Origin: Stenotrophomonas rhizophila
Lineage (GTDB): Bacteria; Pseudomonadota; Gammaproteobacteria; Xanthomonadales; Xanthomonadaceae
Assembly: GCF_003651185.1 (NCBI RefSeq)
Contig: NZ_RCDC01000005.1
Span: 248,001 to 312,000 of the forward strand
Direction of reading: 5' to 3'
Length of the DNA: 64,000 nucleotides
The position numbers and the translations under genes were made by a program. The notes beneath the pieces were generated by a model, which searched no databases, was not told the origin of the DNA, and worked only from the letters and a program-made list of their open reading frames with translations. Below are positions 59,838-64,000 of this stretch, piece after piece. Numbering within the stretch: the first letter of the stretch is position 1; each line of letters starts with the position of its first letter.

Positions 59838-60677
59838 TCATTCAAATGAACGAAGAAGCTGCTCCACCACGGCTTCGGGCGTTTTCATCCAGGCGAAGTG
59901 ATCGGCACGCGCACCCAGCATCTGCGCACTGACTACGCTGAGCTGCGCACGCATGCCCGGCATCTTGGCCAGCAGGCCTTGCATCGAGCCCGTCGGTGCC
60001 AACCAGTCATGGTCCATCACCACGGCGGTCGCCTGGCCGCGTAGTTCGCGCATCCCGGCCTCCAGATCGGTCGCCATGCCAGCGGCTGCGTAGTGGTTGT
60101 TGAGGCCCACGCGCGACCAGTCGCGGATCAACCCGCGCGCCTCGGTGCCACCGAAGCCAAGCTTCCTGCCGTGCAGGACCCCTTGGCGCTGGGCCAACCA
60201 GGGCAGGAAGCGATACACCAGCGGCAGGGTCCAGCCACGCGGGGCCGGGAAGGTGCGCCAGTACGGGGTGCCACTGGCGACCAGCCACACGCGGGCGAAG
60301 CGCGGCGGATGCAGCCCGGCGAAACAGCAGGCCAGCTGGCCGCCGAGGCTGTGGCCGCCGATGATCAAGGGTGTTTCAGCGTCTGCGGGCACGTTTGCCA
60401 GGCTCGCCGGCAGGTCCTGCTCAAGGATGTCGCGGTAGCCCCAGTCCTGCGTGCGCGACGGGCGCAGGCTGCTGCTGCCGTTGCCACGCCACTCGTGCAG
60501 GTACACCGCGATGCCACGCGCAGCGAGCGCCTCGGCGAACGGCAGGTAATGGCGCGCGGCCACGCCCAGCGCCGGCAGCCACAGCAGACGTGCGCGCGGC
60601 TGTGCCGGGACACGCGCCAGCAACTCGACGCGATGGCCATCGCCGGTCTGCACGGGCAGGGGCGAGGCGTCGATCAT
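59838..60677 (-). CDS. Alpha/beta hydrolase next to thiD
   Basis: The 279-residue protein has an alpha/beta-hydrolase core: LLWLPALGVAARHYLPFAEAL, YLHEWRGNGSSSLRPSR and the nucleophile Ser in IGGHSLGGQLA. The acid is likely Asp in VVMDHDWLAP and the base His in GARADHFAW. The start is the ATG at 60677, overlapping the thiD stop (ATGA). Substrate unknown; coupling to thiD is positional. Confidence 0.85.
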   Translation of the reverse strand: MIDASPLPVQTGDGHRVELLARVPAQPRARLLWLPALGVAARHYLPFAEALAARGIAVYLHEWRGNGSSSLRPSRTQDWGYRDILEQDLPASLANVPADAETPLIIGGHSLGGQLACCFAGLHPPRFARVWLVASGTPYWRTFPAPRGWTLPLVYRFLPWLAQRQGVLHGRKLGFGGTEARGLIRDWSRVGLNNHYAAAGMATDLEAGMRELRGQATAVVMDHDWLAPTGSMQGLLAKMPGMRAQLSVVSAQMLGARADHFAWMKTPEAVVEQLLRSFE

Positions 60678-61483
60678 GCCGGACGTGCCGCGCCGAAGTG
60701 GTCGATCACCAGTACCTCGCTGCGGCCCGGGTAATAACCGCTCTGCAGGCCACGCGCGACGTAGTCGATGGCCGCTTCGCAGGCGTTGGGCAACGAGAGC
60801 CCCTGGCACAGCTGCGCGGCGATGGCCGAGGCCAGGGTGCAGCCGGTGCCGTGCGCATCCACCGGCAGGCGGGTATGGATGAATTCTTCGCGGGTCACAC
60901 CGTCGAAGTAGCGATCGATCACGCGGCTGCCTTCGTCCAGATGGCCGCCCTTGAGCAGCACCGCGCCGGCGCCTAGATCCAACAGTGCGTCGGCGGCATC
61001 TTCGGCATCCTCGGCGGTGACGATGCGCCGGCCGAGCAGCAGCTCCGCTTCGGGGGTGTTGGGCGTCAGCAGCGTGGCCAGCGGGATCAGGCGCGTGCGC
61101 ATCGCCGCCAGTGCGCCGTCTTCAAGCAGCTTGGCGCCGCTGGTGGCGACCATCACCGGATCGAGCACCACATGGGGCGGGCGGTGCTTTTCCAGTGCGT
61201 CGGCCACCAGTGCGATCACTTCGGCGTTGGCCAGCATGCCCAGCTTCACCGCATGGATATCGAAATCGGCGAAGCAGGCATCGATCTGCGCCTGCAGGAA
61301 GTCCAGCGGCGGCACGTGTACGGCGGTAACGCCGCGGGTGTTCTGTGCGGTCAGTGCGGCGATCGCGGACAGGCCATGCACGCGATGGGCGGCGAAGGCC
61401 TTCAGATCGGCCTGGATGCCGGCGCCACCGCCGGAATCGGAGCCGGCGATGGTCAGGGCGGAAACGGGGCTGGAAGGCGTCAT
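60674..61483 (-). CDS. thiD: Hydroxymethylpyrimidine/phosphomethylpyrimidine kinase
   Basis: ThiD phosphorylates HMP and HMP-phosphate for thiamin synthesis. The 269-residue protein shows [20 protein letters not shown], the [18 protein letters not shown] segment, [15 protein letters not shown], and the anion-hole motif [15 protein letters not shown]. The ATG at 61483 (MTPSSP) is preferred over 61498. It is followed by the hydrolase. Confidence 0.95.
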   Translation of the reverse strand: MTPSSPVSALTIAGSDSGGGAGIQADLKAFAAHRVHGLSAIAALTAQNTRGVTAVHVPPLDFLQAQIDACFADFDIHAVKLGMLANAEVIALVADALEKHRPPHVVLDPVMVATSGAKLLEDGALAAMRTRLIPLATLLTPNTPEAELLLGRRIVTAEDAEDAADALLDLGAGAVLLKGGHLDEGSRVIDRYFDGVTREEFIHTRLPVDAHGTGCTLASAIAAQLCQGLSLPNACEAAIDYVARGLQSGYYPGRSEVLVIDHFGAARPA

Positions 61484-61526
61484 GCCCCAATTGTGCAATG
61501 TTTGTCGCAGCAGTGCTGCCGCGCCC

Positions 61527-62198
61527 TCAGCGTGCCCGAAGCAGTGCCCACTGCCGGTACAGCATGTAGCCCAGCCCGGTGCCGCCGGTGAGCAGTGCGG
61601 GGGCGAGCAGGGCGTCGTAGCCGAAGCGCAGGAACAACAGGGCGCCCATCACGCCGCCGGCCAAGAAGCCGCTGACGATCAACCCGCTCAGGGTCAGCCG
61701 CCGGATCGGCAGTGGCAGGCCGCGCAGCAGGTGGCCCAGCCCGATCCCGAGATCGGTGAACATGCCGCTGAGATGGGTGGTGCGCACCACCGCGCCACTG
61801 AAGGTGGTGGCCATCGCGTTCTGCAGTCCGCAGGCCATCGCCGCCGCCAGCGCCCCCCAGATCTGCTGCTGTTTGAACAGCGGGATCGCGACCAGCAGCA
61901 ACAGCGATTCCAGCGCCAGCACGACGCCATAGCGGCGGCCCAGCTGCAGGCCGCTGTCCTGGATGATCACCCCGCTGAGCGTCGCGCCCACGCAGAACGC
62001 GATCAACAGCCCCCACAGATGCCCGACCACGCGCCAGTCGCGTTGGGCCAGCGCCATGCCGAGCTGGCTGGTGGTGCCGGTCATGTGGCTGACGGCCTGG
62101 TGTTCGAACCCCAGGAAGCCGACCACGTTGACCATCCCGGCTACGCAGGACAGGGCGATCGCCCCGATCCAGACCCAGGTGGGCAGCCGGATGCTCAT
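61527..62198 (-). CDS. YoaK/DUF1275 family membrane protein
   Basis: The 223-residue inner-membrane protein has six hydrophobic segments and the family pattern [63 protein letters not shown]. Function of the family is not well known. Convergent in arrangement with none nearby; 43 bp separate it from thiD. Confidence 0.85.
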   Translation of the reverse strand: MSIRLPTWVWIGAIALSCVAGMVNVVGFLGFEHQAVSHMTGTTSQLGMALAQRDWRVVGHLWGLLIAFCVGATLSGVIIQDSGLQLGRRYGVVLALESLLLLVAIPLFKQQQIWGALAAAMACGLQNAMATTFSGAVVRTTHLSGMFTDLGIGLGHLLRGLPLPIRRLTLSGLIVSGFLAGGVMGALLFLRFGYDALLAPALLTGGTGLGYMLYRQWALLRAR

Positions 62199-62228
62199 CC
62201 GGCGTGCGTGGGGGTGGTCACGGCACGA

Positions 62229-62735
62229 TCAACGGCCCGCGGGCGGGCCGTTGAACTGCACATCCGAAAAACGGCCGCTGCCCGGATCGAACACCGCGCC
62301 CCAGAACTGCGCGCCCCCATCGCAGACCCGGATCGCATCACGCGCTGGATCGATGTCGGCATCGTCAGGCAGATGGAAGGCGTTGAGGTAGATGAGCTTG
62401 CGCGCGTTCATCTCGATGCCGACGTACTGGCGATCGAAATCGGCGGCCTTGGGCACCTGCGCCTCCAGCGTCGGCAAGGCGGCTTCGAGCTGCTCGACAT
62501 CCTTGCGGCTGGGCGCCCAGTAACCGGTGACCCGTCCGGCCTCGCGGCCGGGACTGTCGCGCGAGCAGGTATCGAGGACCTGGGCGGCGACGATCGGTCG
62601 CGTCACCACCCAGGACTGGCCGGTCTTGATTGCGGTCGGGACGCTGGCGCCCGGCCGCGTGTTGGCGGGCGTGCAGGCCGCCGCCAGCGCAGCAAGCGCC
62701 AGCGGCAGGAGGGCACGGGACAGGGAACGGCTCAC
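62229..62735 (-). CDS. Lipoprotein of unknown function
   Basis: The 168-residue product has a lipoprotein signal with lipobox ALAAAC (Cys about 21). The mature part has two cysteines (DTCSRD and VCDGGAQ) and no recognised domain. The start is GTG at 62735, overlapping the phoH stop (GTGA), so the two are coupled. Likely attached to the inner or outer membrane. Confidence 0.75.
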   Translation of the reverse strand: MSRSLSRALLPLALAALAAACTPANTRPGASVPTAIKTGQSWVVTRPIVAAQVLDTCSRDSPGREAGRVTGYWAPSRKDVEQLEAALPTLEAQVPKAADFDRQYVGIEMNARKLIYLNAFHLPDDADIDPARDAIRVCDGGAQFWGAVFDPGSGRFSDVQFNGPPAGR

Positions 62736-64000
62736 AACACCTCCGAAGCGTAATCGGCCAAGCGCGAACGCTCGCCACGGCGCAGCGTGACGTGCGCGCT
62801 GTGCGGCCAGTTCTTGAAACGGTCCACCGCGTAGGTCAGGCCCGAGGTGGTCTCGGTCAGGTAGGGGGTATCGATCTGTTCGACGTTGCCCAGGCAGACG
62901 ATCTTGGTCCCGGGGCCGGCACGGGTGATCAGGGTCTTCATCTGCTTGGGGGTGAGGTTCTGCGCTTCATCCAGGATCAGATAGCGCGACAGGAACGTGC
63001 GCCCGCGCATGAAGTTCAGCGAGCGGATCTTGATCCGGCTGGCGATCAGGTCGTTGGTTGCCGCTCGGCCCCACGCGCCGCCTTCCTGGGTATGCGTGAG
63101 CACTTCCAGGTTGTCGGTCAGCGCGCCCATCCATGGCGTCATCTTCTCTTCCTCGGTACCGGGCAGGAAGCCGATGTCCTCGCCGACGCTGACCGTGGCG
63201 CGGGTCATGATGATCTCGCGGTAGCGCTGCTGGTCCATGGTCTGGGCCAGGCCGGCGGCCAGCGCGAGCAGCGTCTTGCCGGTACCGGCGGTGCCAAGCA
63301 GGGTGACGAAATCGATCTCCGGGTCCATCAACGCATTGAGCGCGAAGTTCTGCTCGCGGTTGCGCGCGCTGATGCCCCACACCGCATGGCTGCCGTGGCG
63401 GAAATCGTTGACCAGCGACAACGTGATCCTGTCGCCGTCCACCTTGGCCACGCGCAGTTCGACTTCATCGTCGCCCGGCAGGTAGGCGTACTGGTTCGGG
63501 TGCCAGTTCTCGTCTTCGCTGGCGATGATTTCGTAACTGGTGCGGCCCTTGTCACTCCAGCTGCGCAGGTTGTCGGTGTGCTTCTTCCAGAAGTCTTCCG
63601 GCAGCTCGGTGGCGCCGGTATAGAGCAGGCTGAAATCGTCCAGCGCGCGGTCGTTCTCGTAATCCTCGGAGACGATGCCGGCAATCGCCGCCTTGATCCG
63701 CAGGTTGATGTCCTTGGACACGAACACCACCGGAATCTCCGGCACCTGTTCCTTCAGCGCCAGGATCGCGCCGAGGATGGCGTTGTCCGGAATCACCGCG
63801 CCGAAGCTCTTGCCCGCATCGAAATGACTGGTCTGGAAGCGCAGCAGGCCCACGCTCTGCTTGCCACGCAGCTGCAGCCCGTTGGGTCGCTGCAGCGGGA
63901 TGCCATCGGCCAGATTGTCCAGGCCCGAGGCCTGCACCAGCTCATTGAGGAAGCGGCTGACCTGGCGCGCATTGCGGCTCGCCTCGGTGGTGCCCTTCTT
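62732..64000 (-). CDS. PIN-PhoH family ATPase (5' end outside window)
   Basis: The frame is open to the right edge, so the N-terminal part is missing. The visible part has the end of a PIN domain ([15 protein letters not shown]) and then a complete PhoH ATPase domain with Walker A GTAGTGKT and Walker [11 protein letters not shown], and the R-finger-like [18 protein letters not shown]-PhoH proteins are ribonuclease/helicase-like. It overlaps the lipoprotein gene downstream. Confidence 0.93.
   Translation of the reverse strand, partial: KKGTTEASRNARQVSRFLNELVQASGLDNLADGIPLQRPNGLQLRGKQSVGLLRFQTSHFDAGKSFGAVIPDNAILGAILALKEQVPEIPVVFVSKDINLRIKAAIAGIVSEDYENDRALDDFSLLYTGATELPEDFWKKHTDNLRSWSDKGRTSYEIIASEDENWHPNQYAYLPGDDEVELRVAKVDGDRITLSLVNDFRHGSHAVWGISARNREQNFALNALMDPEIDFVTLLGTAGTGKTLLALAAGLAQTMDQQRYREIIMTRATVSVGEDIGFLPGTEEEKMTPWMGALTDNLEVLTHTQEGGAWGRAATNDLIASRIKIRSLNFMRGRTFLSRYLILDEAQNLTPKQMKTLITRAGPGTKIVCLGNVEQIDTPYLTETTSGLTYAVDRFKNWPHSAHVTLRRGERSRLADYASEVL

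Overview
The window is a gene-dense, GC-rich bacterial chromosome segment from the family Xanthomonadaceae, most probably a Stenotrophomonas. Three things support this. The protein set is typical of the family: BLUF proteins, a LexA box of the form TTAG-N6-TACTA, and the pncC/ubiB-like/lexA/recA/recX/alaS/csrA order. Three intergenic doublets of short GTAG-headed GCC-rich palindromes match the SMAG REP family described in Stenotrophomonas maltophilia. There is no prophage, insertion sequence, CRISPR array or obvious foreign island; most of the window is core genome.

Layout. 1-2.9 kb: the 3' end of a PAS/HisKA/receiver hybrid kinase, a BLUF photoreceptor, and a structured leader in front of an 82-residue unknown protein. 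2.9-6.4 kb: a microaerobic module of ccoG plus a small membrane protein facing a group III truncated haemoglobin and hemN, with a perfect FNR/Anr box (4416-4429) between the two arms. 6.4-12 kb: tRNA-Leu, a TraB/GumN-like protein, a second BLUF paralogue, a structured RNA element ending in a strong terminator, a UDP-sugar dehydrogenase, a membrane-anchored glutamate-synthase-like flavoenzyme and a GNAT. 12-24 kb: redox, membrane, phosphate-transport and topoisomerase IV (parE) genes.

24-36 kb: pyrG-kdsA-unknown-eno-ftsB-ispD-ispF-truD and then surE-pcm-yqaA-like-nlpD-like. This closely follows the enterobacterial order, with an Smr gene inserted in antisense and no rpoS after nlpD. 35-43 kb: Mth938-like and yhbY facing rlmE-ftsH, then folP-miaA-hfq-hflX. 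43-51.3 kb: pncC, a UbiB-family kinase gene, lexA, recA, recX, alaS, csrA and tRNA-Ser, covering the SOS response, translation and post-transcriptional control.

51.3-64 kb: more variable genes. These are a VOC protein, an exported ankyrin protein with a Tat-exported aldo/keto reductase, a TonB-dependent siderophore receptor, a pirin facing a LysR regulator, a lipoprotein hydrolase, two identical tRNA-Arg genes, a hydrolase-thiD pair, a YoaK-family membrane protein, a lipoprotein and a PIN-PhoH ATPase cut by the window end.

The most unusual signals are non-coding or regulatory. Two leader regions (2466-2562 and 8274-8397) look like structured RNAs followed by intrinsic terminators, and in the first the terminator competes with an alternative stem. 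A possible 86-codon leader ORF ends in an ATGA overlap with pyrG. The lexA operator sits 2 bp from the start codon and leaves no room for a ribosome-binding site. The two BLUF proteins keep every flavin-site residue.
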